Below, in pieces: positions 52,481 through 61,266 of a DNA stretch of 64,000 nt (positions are counted from its first letter, which is position 1; every line of letters starts with the position of its first letter). The stretch is from an uncultured Flavobacteriales bacterium (lineage in GTDB: Bacteria > Bacteroidota > Bacteroidia > Flavobacteriales_D > Sanyastnellaceae). Where the stretch lies: assembly GCA_937974555.1 (NCBI GenBank), contig CALJKR010000072.1, positions 1-64,000 on the forward strand, in the 5' to 3' direction. The notes beneath the pieces are model-generated. The model worked only from the letters and a program-made list of their open reading frames with translations, did not search any database and was not told where the DNA came from. Position numbers and translations under genes: made by a program.

Positions 52481-54457
52481 ATGAATCGCTTATTGCACAT
52501 ATGGAGTTGTTTTTTTTTCTGCCTTCAGATGGGGCTCTATGCGCAAAGCGATTGCAGCAGTGCCATACAATTGTGCAATGATGTTTACGCTGAAACCAAC
52601 GCCTCGCTTTCTGCAGGTGCGCCAGAATATGTGGGTTCTTGCAATTTTGATGAGGTGAGTTCCATGTGGTACACTTTCACGGTGCAAACCCCGGGAGATT
52701 TGGCCTTTGTGCTCAATCCAAACAACGACTTTGACGATTACGATTGGGTGCTTTTTGATATCACCACCTCAGGCTGCGCGGGTATCGGGTCCTCCGCTCC
52801 TGAGGTCAGTTGCAATTCATACGGTTCTTTTGGTTCCAATGGAAGTACCGGGATTTCCAATGCCAACGGGGGATCTGGAACCAGCAATGGCCCCGGCGAT
52901 CTCAATGGACCTCCTTTCAATAGCAACGTCAATGCTGCGGTGGGGCAAACCTTTGCGCTTTGTGTTATGAATTGGAGCCAGAGTTTTGATGGCTATGAGA
53001 TCAATTTCAGCGAATCTACTGCCGCTCTGTATGACAATGCCAATCCACAAATCGTATCGGTTGAATCCGAATGCAACCAAAACTTTTTTGTTGTTACGAT
53101 GAGCGAAGTAATTCAATCATCTTCGGTTTCTTTATCGGACTTTTCCTTAACCGGGCCTGTTGGACCCTTGCCCATCAGCAGTGTTGAAATGAACAACCCC
53201 AGCAATGGAAATGGCGATTCTTTCATATTGAATCTGCCCGTAAGCAACATCGGAGCAGGGAATTATTCACTGACCATTGGCAACAACAATGGCGGTGTCA
53301 CGGATGCCTGTGGCAATGCAGCCATAGAAACTTTCAATTTTGTGTACGACCCCGTTGACCTTGATGTCTCCGCTGGCGTGGATCAAGTAATTTGTTCCGA
53401 TGGAAACATCACCTTGACCGCAACGGGTTCCTTTGCCACGGTGCAATGGACCGGTGGTCCCAATACCCCCGATTATGTGGTCACGATTCCCGGAACCTAC
53501 ACTGTGCAGGCTTTTGCCAATGGATGTCAGGTGCAAGACCAAGTAGAAGTCTCCTTGGCCACCACCACCTGGGACTTGGGAAATGATGTTGCATTTTGCG
53601 AAGACGAATGGATCGAAGTAAGTTCCCCATTGCCGGTGTTGTGGGAAGACGGTACCTCAGGCCTGAATGCCTATCCCGATAGCAGCGGTTATTTTTCCGC
53701 CCAATATTTTTACGGTAGCAATTGCATCGCCAACGACAGTGTTTATGTCGACATCCATACCCTTCCGATATTCAGCTTGGGCAATGACACCTTATTGTGT
53801 CAGGGAGAAATCATCACCTTAAGCACACCGGTTAGCGTCAATTGGAATGGTGGAGTGGTGGGCACATCGTATACCGTTCAAAATCCTGGAAATTTCTTTG
53901 CCATATATGACGATGGCTTCTGCTATGCGCAGGATGAGATTGTGGTGAGTTATCAATCTCTGCCTTTCATTGATTGGGAAGGAGAGCAGTACACCCTGTG
54001 TGGTGGTGATTCTCTGGTCATGGATGCTCAAGCTTATCCCGCAGACTCCTATTGGTGGTTTGATGAAGAAATGGACAGCACGGCTACCATTCAAGATTCG
54101 GGAGCATTTTACATCACCCTCAGCAATGAATGTGGCAGTTACACCGCCCACTGGACCGTCAACATAGAAGATTGTAACAATTATGCCTACATCCCCAACA
54201 CCTTTACCCCCGACAATGATGGCATCAACGATGCGTGGGTGGGGGAGTTCAACCGCATCATGAACTACGACATGCGTATATTCAACCGCGATGGCGAAGT
54301 CATTTTTCATTCACAAGATCCCAACGAGGTGTGGAACGGTAGCGCACGTGGGGGTCAGTACTACGTCCCCAATGGCATCTATCTCTACCAATGCGAAATC
54401 AAATTCCTCAATCTGGAGATTCAAAAGCTCCAGGGAACGGTGGCTGTTTTGCGGTAG
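52481..54457 (+). CDS. Large secreted T9SS type B cargo protein (gliding-motility C-terminal domain)
   Basis: The 658-residue protein has a signal peptide ending near residue 22 (LYAQ), then an N-terminal beta-rich domain (about 25-185: SMWYTFTVQTPGDLAFVL). Repeated Ig-like segments follow, such as SAGVDQVICSDGNITLTATG, LGNDVAFCEDEWIEVS and LGNDTLLCQGEIITLS. The last ~85 residues form the CHU_C / type B sorting domain: YIPNTFTPDNDGINDAW, MRIFNRDGEVIFHS and NGIYLYQCEIKF. It would be secreted through the type IX system and displayed on the surface or released, perhaps as an adhesin. No enzymatic motif is visible. Confidence 0.9.
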   Translation: MNRLLHIWSCFFFCLQMGLYAQSDCSSAIQLCNDVYAETNASLSAGAPEYVGSCNFDEVSSMWYTFTVQTPGDLAFVLNPNNDFDDYDWVLFDITTSGCAGIGSSAPEVSCNSYGSFGSNGSTGISNANGGSGTSNGPGDLNGPPFNSNVNAAVGQTFALCVMNWSQSFDGYEINFSESTAALYDNANPQIVSVESECNQNFFVVTMSEVIQSSSVSLSDFSLTGPVGPLPISSVEMNNPSNGNGDSFILNLPVSNIGAGNYSLTIGNNNGGVTDACGNAAIETFNFVYDPVDLDVSAGVDQVICSDGNITLTATGSFATVQWTGGPNTPDYVVTIPGTYTVQAFANGCQVQDQVEVSLATTTWDLGNDVAFCEDEWIEVSSPLPVLWEDGTSGLNAYPDSSGYFSAQYFYGSNCIANDSVYVDIHTLPIFSLGNDTLLCQGEIITLSTPVSVNWNGGVVGTSYTVQNPGNFFAIYDDGFCYAQDEIVVSYQSLPFIDWEGEQYTLCGGDSLVMDAQAYPADSYWWFDEEMDSTATIQDSGAFYITLSNECGSYTAHWTVNIEDCNNYAYIPNTFTPDNDGINDAWVGEFNRIMNYDMRIFNRDGEVIFHSQDPNEVWNGSARGGQYYVPNGIYLYQCEIKFLNLEIQKLQGTVAVLR

Positions 54458-54547
54458 GGGGTGGCTCATTAAAATTTGATATATTCGCTCCGAATTGTCA
54501 ATGGCCAATGTATCAATAAAAAAATACCCAATTCATTCCATAAACCA

Positions 54548-54964
54548 ATGAAACTATTCCTCACGCTTTGCCTTTTCCTACACTTTGGTTTGATGAATGC
54601 CCAATATGTTCGATCCACTGATTCTTATGGGGATAAGTTGATTTTTGTAGATGGAAGTACCATTCGGGCCAAAGATGAATATGGCAACAAATTATTTTAC
54701 CTCGATGGCAATACCATCAAAAGGGAAGATGCCTATGGTGAGAAGTTGTTTTACATCGATGGCAACACCATCAAATTCAAAGACGCTTATGGCGAAAAAC
54801 TCTTCTTCTTTGATGGCAAAACCATTCGCGCCAAAGATTCCTATGGCGAAAAATTATATTACCTTGATTGCCAAACCCTCCGATACAAAGATGCCTACGG
54901 TGATAAGTTGTATTACTTCGAAGGAATCCCTGAAAAATGGGTGATTGTGAGTTTGATTCGGTAA
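54548..54964 (+). CDS. Secreted repeat protein with six YG-x-KL units
   Basis: I start at ATG 54548, giving the signal peptide MKLFLTLCLFLHFGLMNAQ. The 138-residue protein consists mostly of about six tandem units of 21 residues with the pattern D-x-YG-x-KL-x-Y-x-DG-x-TI-x-x-K. The DNA shows the same near-63-base periodicity. The unit resembles short beta-hairpin or YD/KL repeats. No family is known to me. It ends with EKWVIVSLIR. Its frame overlaps the longer cupin frame only if a further upstream start is used. Confidence 0.65.
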   Translation: MKLFLTLCLFLHFGLMNAQYVRSTDSYGDKLIFVDGSTIRAKDEYGNKLFYLDGNTIKREDAYGEKLFYIDGNTIKFKDAYGEKLFFFDGKTIRAKDSYGEKLYYLDCQTLRYKDAYGDKLYYFEGIPEKWVIVSLIR

Positions 54965-54987
54965 TAGTCCCTTATCATTGCCATGAA

Positions 54988-55476
54988 ATGAATACAAAGA
55001 CAGCCGACGAAATCATCACCCAACTCCAACTAATCGCTCATCCTGAGGGGGGCTATTATGCGGAAACCTACCGTTCTGAAGAGTTGACCATCAACAAAAA
55101 TGGAGATTCAAGAAGTACCTGCACTGCCATTTATTTTCTACTCAAAGACAATGACCTCTCCAATTTGCATCGCATTCAATCCGATGAACTCTGGTTCTTT
55201 CACCAAGGCGAACCACTGGAAATCGTATACATTCAACACGGAAGAATTTCTTCCATTGTCCTAGGAAACAACCTTCTAAATGGGGAAGTACCCCAAGCAA
55301 TGATTCCCGCCAATGTTTGGTTTGGTTCCAAATTAAAAAACAACAAAGGCTACGCACTCGTCAGCTGCACCGTCGCGCCGGGTTTCGACTTTCAAGATTT
55401 TGAACTGGCAGAAAGAAGTGAATTATTGAAGGATTATCCGCACTTGCATGAACTCATTACAGCGTTCACCCGATAA
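54988..55476 (+). CDS. DUF985 / cupin-5 family protein
   Basis: I start at ATG 54988, 23 bases after the previous gene, since earlier starts add a fragment overlapping it. The 162-residue protein has the cupin pattern HPEGGYYAETYRSEE at the N-terminus, then LWFFHQGEPLEIVYI and the ending LVSCTVAPGFDFQDFELA. This matches the DUF985/cupin-5 family, whose reported activity is unclear. It has no signal peptide. The gene is separate, with no clear partner. Confidence 0.82.
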   Translation: MNTKTADEIITQLQLIAHPEGGYYAETYRSEELTINKNGDSRSTCTAIYFLLKDNDLSNLHRIQSDELWFFHQGEPLEIVYIQHGRISSIVLGNNLLNGEVPQAMIPANVWFGSKLKNNKGYALVSCTVAPGFDFQDFELAERSELLKDYPHLHELITAFTR

Positions 55477-55523
55477 GATTTTTCTAGCATCCCTTTCCTC
55501 CATTTACAAAAAATAATTACTTT

Positions 55524-55547
55524 TGATAGTATCATTTGATACTATCA
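55524..55547. promoter_or_regulatory. Perfect 24-base palindrome (11-2-11) two bases before the fic ATG
   Basis: The arms tgatagtatca (55524-55534) and tgatactatca (55537-55547) are exact reverse complements with tt between. The Fic ATG starts at 55550. A TATCATTTG stretch inside the site could be the promoter. The Fic C-terminus has a winged helix, so it may bind here and repress itself. Confidence 0.65.
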
Positions 55548-55549
55548 TT

Positions 55550-56506
55550 ATGAATCCTCCTTACCAGATTACCCCTGAAATTCTTTTCCGGATAGCATCT
55601 ATTGCTGAAAAAATTGGCCAGCTCAGTGCCAAATATCTTGATAAACCTTCTCCTCAGTTGAGAAAGAAAAATCGTATCAAAACCATCCATTCTTCTCTAA
55701 CCATTGAAGGGAATACGCTCTCAACAGAGCAAATAACAGCGTTGATCGAAAAAAAACGGGTTATCGGTCCCAAAAAGGATGTCAATGAAGTATTGAATGC
55801 GATAGCGGTTTATGAGAAATTGAACACTTTTGACCCCAAATCGTCCACTTCATTTTTGAGAGCCCATGAAATACTGATGAAAGGATTGATTGAAGACAAT
55901 GGCAAATACCGGAAAAAAAATGTGGGTATTATGGCTGGCAATCAAATGGCGCATTTGGCACCTCCCGCCAAGAACGTATCGCATCTAATGAACGATTTAT
56001 TCACTTATCTTAAAACATCTAAAGAAATATCGATTCTGAAAAGCTGTGTTTTTCATTATGAAATGGAATTCATACATCCATTTTTAGATGGCAATGGAAG
56101 AATGGGCCGTCTATGGCAAACTTTGATTTTGATGAAAGAATATCCTGTATTTGAATTTATACCATTCGAAAATATCATCCATCAAACGCAAACAAAATAT
56201 TATCAAGCCCTCGCTAAGAGCGACAAAGTAGGACATTCAACACCATTTATCGAATACATGCTGAGGGTTATTGATGATTCATTATTGACCATGTTGGAAG
56301 TTAAGGGGCACATTAAAACAGCTGAGGATAGATTGAACTATTTCTTGGAAATATGCAATGCAGATTTCAATCGAAAAGATTACATGACCGTATTCAAAGA
56401 ACTTTCCTCAGCTACTGCCAGTCGCGACTTGAAGAGAGGAGTGGAGCTTGACCTATTCGAAAAAGAAGGAGAAAAAACCAAGACCATCTACAGAAAGAAG
56501 TGCTAG
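55550..56506 (+). CDS. Fic family adenylyltransferase with C-terminal winged helix
   Basis: I start at ATG 55550, since the TTG start at 55523 would use the palindrome as coding sequence. The 318-residue protein has the full Fic motif IHPFLDGNGRMGR (His176-Arg187), indicating AMP transfer activity. An inhibitory motif S/T-x-x-x-E-G/N is present N-terminal to it (Ser49-Glu53 in SSLTIEGN), so it is a self-inhibited class II Fic. The last 55 residues (KDYMTVFKELSSATASRDLK, then LDLFEKEGEKTKTIYRK) form a winged helix of the ATASRDL type. It may regulate its own gene through the palindrome at its start. No antitoxin gene is needed, since inhibition is internal. Confidence 0.87.
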   Translation: MNPPYQITPEILFRIASIAEKIGQLSAKYLDKPSPQLRKKNRIKTIHSSLTIEGNTLSTEQITALIEKKRVIGPKKDVNEVLNAIAVYEKLNTFDPKSSTSFLRAHEILMKGLIEDNGKYRKKNVGIMAGNQMAHLAPPAKNVSHLMNDLFTYLKTSKEISILKSCVFHYEMEFIHPFLDGNGRMGRLWQTLILMKEYPVFEFIPFENIIHQTQTKYYQALAKSDKVGHSTPFIEYMLRVIDDSLLTMLEVKGHIKTAEDRLNYFLEICNADFNRKDYMTVFKELSSATASRDLKRGVELDLFEKEGEKTKTIYRKKC

Positions 56507-56519
56507 AACCAACAACAAT

Positions 56520-56580
56520 AAAGGACGAATAACCATTCGCCCTTTATCATCTCATCAACGGACGAATAATCATTCGCCCG
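56520..56580. terminator. Two tandem hairpins between convergent fic and fhs genes
   Basis: The first stem is aaaggacgaat (56520-56530) with attcgcccttt (56535-56545), with one mismatch and loop aacc. The second is gacgaat (56561-56567) with attcgcc (56572-56578) and loop aatc, also with one mismatch. They repeat with a 37-base period. On the minus strand the first is followed by a T-rich stretch, so they could end transcription from both sides. Confidence 0.5.
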
Positions 56581-56591
56581 CCCTTATCCCA

Positions 56592-58268
56592 TCAACTCAA
56601 TCCACTGATCACACCATTGGCATCAATGTCCATGCCTTCCGATGCGGGCGTAGCAGGCAAACCGGGCATGCGCATCATTTCGCCCAAGATGGGAATGATA
56701 AAACCGGCTCCCACTGCGAATTCAAATTCGCGAACAGTGACTGTAAATCCCTTGGGGCGTCCAATCTTGCGCTCGTCATCACTGAATGACTTTTGTGTTT
56801 TGGCCATGCACACGGGCATTGCTGCCAAGCCCAACTTTTCGATGGTCTTTAAATCCGACTCTGCTTCTTTGGTATAATGAACCGCGTCCGCGCCATAAAT
56901 GGTCTTGGCTATCTTCTCGATCTTTTCTTTGACTGGAGCATTCCAATCATACAATGGGGCAAAAGCATTTCTTCCTGATTCCAAAACCTCTACCACCTCA
57001 CGAGCCAAATCACGCATGCCATCACCACCTTGTGAAAACCCACGAGCTACAACGGCCTTAACGCCTTTCAACGCACAACGATCAATGACGTATTGCAATT
57101 CCTCTTCACTGTCGGTTGGGAAGTGGTTCAATGCAACCACGGGCGTGATGCCAAAGTGCATGCAGTTCTCGATGTGTTTCTCCAAGTTCTCCATTCCTGC
57201 TGTAACCCTTTCCATGCTGGGAGTGTTGTATTCTTCTTTCTTGGCACCACCATGATGACGCAATGCGCGAATCGTACCCACCAATACGATGGCATCGGGC
57301 TTCAATTGACCATAGCCACATTTGATATTCATGAATTTCTCTGCACCCAAATCGGCACCAAATCCAGCTTCAGTGACAACGTAATCACTCAAGCTCAATC
57401 CCATTTTTGTGGCAATGATGGTATTGGTACCTTGGGCGATATTGGCAAATGGACCACCATGAATAATCGCAGGATTGCCCTCCAATGTTTGCACCAAATT
57501 GGGCTTGATGGCATCTTTCAACAACAAAGCCATAGCACCTTCCGCCTTTAAATCTCTTGCATACACGGGCTGCTTGTCATAGGTAAATCCAACAAAAATG
57601 TTTCCCAATTTGGTTTTCAAATCCTCGATGTTTTTACTCATACACAAAATGGCCATCACCTCTGAAGCCGGCGTGATGTTGAAACCATCTTCCCTGGGAA
57701 TGCCGTTTCCAGTGCCTCCCAAGCCTATTGTAATTTGGCGCAACGAGCGGTCGTTCATGTCCATGACCCTCTTCCAATAAACTTGTCTGGGATCAATACC
57801 CAAATTTTGGGTCTTGCTTTGAATATTGTTATCAATCAAAGCCGCCAACAAATTATTGGCTTTCTCGATAGCACTGAAATCTCCAGTGAAATGCAAATTG
57901 ATATCCTCCATCGGAACCACTTGCGCATATCCTCCGCCAGCAGCGCCGCCTTTGATCCCAAATACCGGACCCAAAGATGGCTCACGCAAAACCACGGTGG
58001 CCTTTTTTCCTATTTTATTCAAACCCTCGGTCAATCCAATGGACGTGGTGGTTTTTCCCTCTCCAGCCGGGGTAGGCGTGATAGCACTCACCAAAATTAA
58101 TTTGGCCTTTTTTACTTTCTCATCATCAATCAAATGCAAAGGCAATTTGGCTTTGTATTTTCCATAGTGCTCTAATTCATCAACAGCAACATTCAATTTG
58201 CTTGCGATTTCATTGATGTGGCGCATTTGACAGTTCTGCGCAATTTCTAAATCGGATGGGAAGCTCAT
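56592..58268 (-). CDS. fhs: Formate--tetrahydrofolate ligase
   Basis: The 558-residue enzyme makes 10-formyltetrahydrofolate from formate, ATP and tetrahydrofolate. The ATP-binding loop TPAGEGKTTTSIGLTEGL is near residue 72. VLREPSLGPVFGIKGGAAGG, HFTGDFSAIEKANNLLAALI and RQITIGLGGTGNGIPRE are family signatures. Length matches (about 556). It is a single gene with a 159-base divergent gap to the subtilase. It provides one-carbon units for purines and other pathways, and may assimilate formate. FdhD lies about 2.3 kb away in the next operon. Confidence 0.96.
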   Translation of the reverse strand: MSFPSDLEIAQNCQMRHINEIASKLNVAVDELEHYGKYKAKLPLHLIDDEKVKKAKLILVSAITPTPAGEGKTTTSIGLTEGLNKIGKKATVVLREPSLGPVFGIKGGAAGGGYAQVVPMEDINLHFTGDFSAIEKANNLLAALIDNNIQSKTQNLGIDPRQVYWKRVMDMNDRSLRQITIGLGGTGNGIPREDGFNITPASEVMAILCMSKNIEDLKTKLGNIFVGFTYDKQPVYARDLKAEGAMALLLKDAIKPNLVQTLEGNPAIIHGGPFANIAQGTNTIIATKMGLSLSDYVVTEAGFGADLGAEKFMNIKCGYGQLKPDAIVLVGTIRALRHHGGAKKEEYNTPSMERVTAGMENLEKHIENCMHFGITPVVALNHFPTDSEEELQYVIDRCALKGVKAVVARGFSQGGDGMRDLAREVVEVLESGRNAFAPLYDWNAPVKEKIEKIAKTIYGADAVHYTKEAESDLKTIEKLGLAAMPVCMAKTQKSFSDDERKIGRPKGFTVTVREFEFAVGAGFIIPILGEMMRMPGLPATPASEGMDIDANGVISGLS

Positions 58269-58427
58269 TTCTTCTTCTATTTAAAAGTTCAACCTGCCAA
58301 AGGAAAGCTTGATTTTATCTGTTTCAAAACCGAAATAAAAAACATTGTTAACTATTCAAAGTGAATGAAAGAGTGGGGCAACCAATCTTGCCTTTTTTTT
58401 CGTTAATTCGCAATTCAATATTTTAGA

Positions 58428-60515
58428 ATGAAAAAATTAATCTTTTCCGCCACTGCAATTTGCTTGGCGTCTTTGACCCAAGCGCAAAACGCTCCCATCG
58501 ATCAACAATGGCAACATGCTGACTATGGAACCAACAGCATTGTGGGTACCAGTGCCGCCAAGGCGCTTCAGGATTTTTCTCCTGCAACGGGTGCCTTTGC
58601 TCCAATTATTGTTGCTATCATCGATAGCGGTACTGAAACGGATCACCCAGACTTGGGTTCTCGTCTATGGACCAACAAAGGAGAAATCGCAGGGAATGGT
58701 ATCGATGATGACAAAAATGGTTACATCGACGATATCCACGGTTGGAGCTTTATCGGCGGAAAGAATGGAGATGTAGAGAAAGACAACATGGAATTTATCC
58801 GCGTATACAAGATGTACAAAGGGATGTTCCCAGATGGTAAATCTGTAAAAGGGAAAGAAAAGGAATTCAAATACTACCAAAAATTAGAGAAGGATTTCCA
58901 AGGACGTCTAACAGCAGCGCAAAACAATGTGAAAGAATATGAAGCTTTCACCAAGATGTACCAATCCGCAAAGAACTTCTTTAAAAAAGAAATCGGTGAC
59001 AACTACACCCAGGAAGAGGTGATGGGTTACCAAGGCGAAAATGACTCGTTGCCCATTTTTAAGCAATTGATTGTTGTTGGAATTCAAAACAATTTTGATG
59101 AGGTTTTGCCACAATGGGGCGATCAAGTGAAGTCTGCTTTAGAGTTTGGATACAATTTGGATTTTGATCCACGTGCGATTGTAGGTGACAATTATGCAGA
59201 TGTGAATGAAATGAACTACGGAAGCAACCACATCGATGGTCCAGCAGGAGAACATGGAACGCACGTTGCAGGTATTGTTGGCGCTGCGCGCGATGGCAAA
59301 GGCATGGACGGTATCTGCCCCAATGCAGAATTGATGATTATTCGCTGCGTACCAGACGGTGACGAAAGAGACAAAGATGTCGCCAATGCGATTATCTATG
59401 CCGTTAACAATGGTGCCAAGGTGATCAACATGAGTTTTGGTAAAGCGTATTCTCCTTTCAAAGCCCGTGTTGATGAAGCGGTCAAATATGCCGAGTCAAA
59501 AGGGGTGTTGTTGGTTCATGCTGCCGGCAACGACAATAAGAACGTCGATGTTAAAGACAATTTCCCCAAAGCAGAATACCTGAGTGGTGGCAAATGCACC
59601 ACATGGTTGGAAATTGGTGCCAGTGATAGAAATCCTGAAAGTTTAAAGGCCAGCTTCAGTAACTATGGTCGTTGTTCAGTGGATGTATTTGCTCCAGGTG
59701 TCGATATTTATTCGACTGTACCGGGTAAGAAATACGAAGCGATGAGCGGTACTTCTATGGCTTCACCAGTTACGGCTGGGGTAGCGGCGGCCATTTGGTC
59801 TTACTATCCTCAATTGTCTGCGGTTGAAGTAAAGAATTTGATTCTTGAATCAGCTGTAGATTATAGCCGTCAGCAAATGCCTTTGGACGAGGAGCGCACG
59901 CGCACTTGGACAGAAAAGATTTTCTTCGGCAACACCGCCCGCACTTATTCTTTGGGTTGGGTTGCAGTGGATGATGATGGGAAGAAATTTGAAGACATGT
60001 TGAAAGTGTCTGACAATTGGAGCAAATCGGCAATGCCCGTTCAATTTAAAATTGGTCAAGAAATCAATGCCGATTGGTCAGCCTCATTAGCGGTTACCAT
60101 GATGAAATTGAATGCGCGCATCCAAAACGGTGAGGTAACGGATCAAGTAAGCAAATTGAATGCGTATGATTTAAATACCCAATACAATTTAGTTTCTGGT
60201 AAGAAGGTGAGTGTGCACGCCATCCAAGGTTTGGGATATTATGATCGTTCTACGGGTGATTTCAAAAACTCTTGGACTTTAAATACAGGTTTGGGCGTTA
60301 ATGTTCAGATGAACCGTACTTGGTCTGTAAGTGCTCAATCACAAGCCAAATGGGGATTGAAAGACATCGATGGTGGAGCGAGCTATTTGCAACACAGTCT
60401 GTCTTTGAACTACACTTTGGATGGTTGGAATACTTTCGGTCGTTATTCAAGAACAGGTTCAGTTGTGAATTTGTACAAAGCTTTGGAATTGGCAGAAAAA
60501 CGTTACGGCAAGTAA
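58428..60515 (+). CDS. Secreted S8 family subtilisin-like peptidase
   Basis: The 695-residue protein has a signal peptide (MKKLIFSATAICLASLTQAQ). The catalytic triad is Asp66 (AIIDSGTETDHPDLG), His276 (GEHGTHVAGIVG) and Ser443 (SGTSMASPVTAG). A large insertion (about 115-260) between Asp and His contains a charged helical stretch, as in several Bacteroidota subtilases. After the catalytic domain there is a C-terminal beta-rich part (about 530-695) without a type IX sorting domain, so it is probably periplasmic or outer-membrane associated. A TATTTTAG element lies one base before the ATG. Confidence 0.92.
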   Translation: MKKLIFSATAICLASLTQAQNAPIDQQWQHADYGTNSIVGTSAAKALQDFSPATGAFAPIIVAIIDSGTETDHPDLGSRLWTNKGEIAGNGIDDDKNGYIDDIHGWSFIGGKNGDVEKDNMEFIRVYKMYKGMFPDGKSVKGKEKEFKYYQKLEKDFQGRLTAAQNNVKEYEAFTKMYQSAKNFFKKEIGDNYTQEEVMGYQGENDSLPIFKQLIVVGIQNNFDEVLPQWGDQVKSALEFGYNLDFDPRAIVGDNYADVNEMNYGSNHIDGPAGEHGTHVAGIVGAARDGKGMDGICPNAELMIIRCVPDGDERDKDVANAIIYAVNNGAKVINMSFGKAYSPFKARVDEAVKYAESKGVLLVHAAGNDNKNVDVKDNFPKAEYLSGGKCTTWLEIGASDRNPESLKASFSNYGRCSVDVFAPGVDIYSTVPGKKYEAMSGTSMASPVTAGVAAAIWSYYPQLSAVEVKNLILESAVDYSRQQMPLDEERTRTWTEKIFFGNTARTYSLGWVAVDDDGKKFEDMLKVSDNWSKSAMPVQFKIGQEINADWSASLAVTMMKLNARIQNGEVTDQVSKLNAYDLNTQYNLVSGKKVSVHAIQGLGYYDRSTGDFKNSWTLNTGLGVNVQMNRTWSVSAQSQAKWGLKDIDGGASYLQHSLSLNYTLDGWNTFGRYSRTGSVVNLYKALELAEKRYGK

Positions 60516-60519
60516 TGAT

Positions 60520-61266
60520 ATGATCCGTTCCTACCAAGGAATAAAATTTTCAAAAGGTGATTCTCAAACAGTGAATGATGCACTGGTGGTAGAATCACCT
60601 TTTGCCATTTATATCAATGGCGAACCATTGACGGTAACGATGCAAACCCCAGGGCATGAATTGTTCCTGGCTACCGGATTGCTCATCACAGAGGGAATCT
60701 TGTCCCGAAAAAAAGCCCAAGTTCCTTATCAATTGGAATCTTCAGTAGAAGGCCCTAAAATTCATTTTGATATTCAAGACTCGGCATCCATTGCCAACAA
60801 GCGGTCTTTGTTGAGTGTTTCCTCTTGCGGCATTTGCGGCAAAACCGGCTTTGATATTCCCCAAGGACAATCTTTGGAGTCCACACCGGTTCAATGGAAT
60901 TTGGGGGTGATGTTTTCCCAAATGCGTTCCCTACAAAATGATTTTGAACAAAGCGGGGGATTACACGCAGCCGCACTGTTTGATTCCAATCAAACCCTTA
61001 TCAATTGTTTTGAAGACATTGGAAGACACAATGCTGTGGACAAGTGCATCGGTCACTATTATTTAAATACCTCAGATCATGCGCCCGCCATTGTTTTGGT
61101 CAGTGGTCGAATTTCCTATGAGATCATCGCCAAATGTTTTATGGCAAAAATTCCAGCTATCGCCGCAGTTTCAGCCCCCAGTTCCTTGGCCGTAGATTTT
61201 GCCAAAGAATGGGGCATTCAACTTTTTGGCTTCTGTCGCGAAAATAGATTTACCCAATATGTATAA
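60520..61266 (+). CDS. fdhD: Formate dehydrogenase accessory sulfurtransferase
   Basis: The 248-residue protein transfers sulfur from a cysteine desulfurase to the molybdenum cofactor of formate dehydrogenase. The key cysteines are Cys103 and Cys106 in SVSSCGICGKTG. Other family motifs are GHELFLATGLLITEGI, QSGGLHAAALFD, FEDIGRHNAVDKCIG, and LVSGRISYEIIAKCF. Length matches FdhD (about 250-270). Formate dehydrogenase itself is not in the window. It follows the subtilase by four bases and overlaps the patatin start by eight bases. Confidence 0.93.
   Translation: MIRSYQGIKFSKGDSQTVNDALVVESPFAIYINGEPLTVTMQTPGHELFLATGLLITEGILSRKKAQVPYQLESSVEGPKIHFDIQDSASIANKRSLLSVSSCGICGKTGFDIPQGQSLESTPVQWNLGVMFSQMRSLQNDFEQSGGLHAAALFDSNQTLINCFEDIGRHNAVDKCIGHYYLNTSDHAPAIVLVSGRISYEIIAKCFMAKIPAIAAVSAPSSLAVDFAKEWGIQLFGFCRENRFTQYV

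Noticed and set aside
55523..55549. TTG-start extension of the Fic protein
   Set aside because: The extra codons are made of the palindrome itself, which looks like an operator, not coding sequence.
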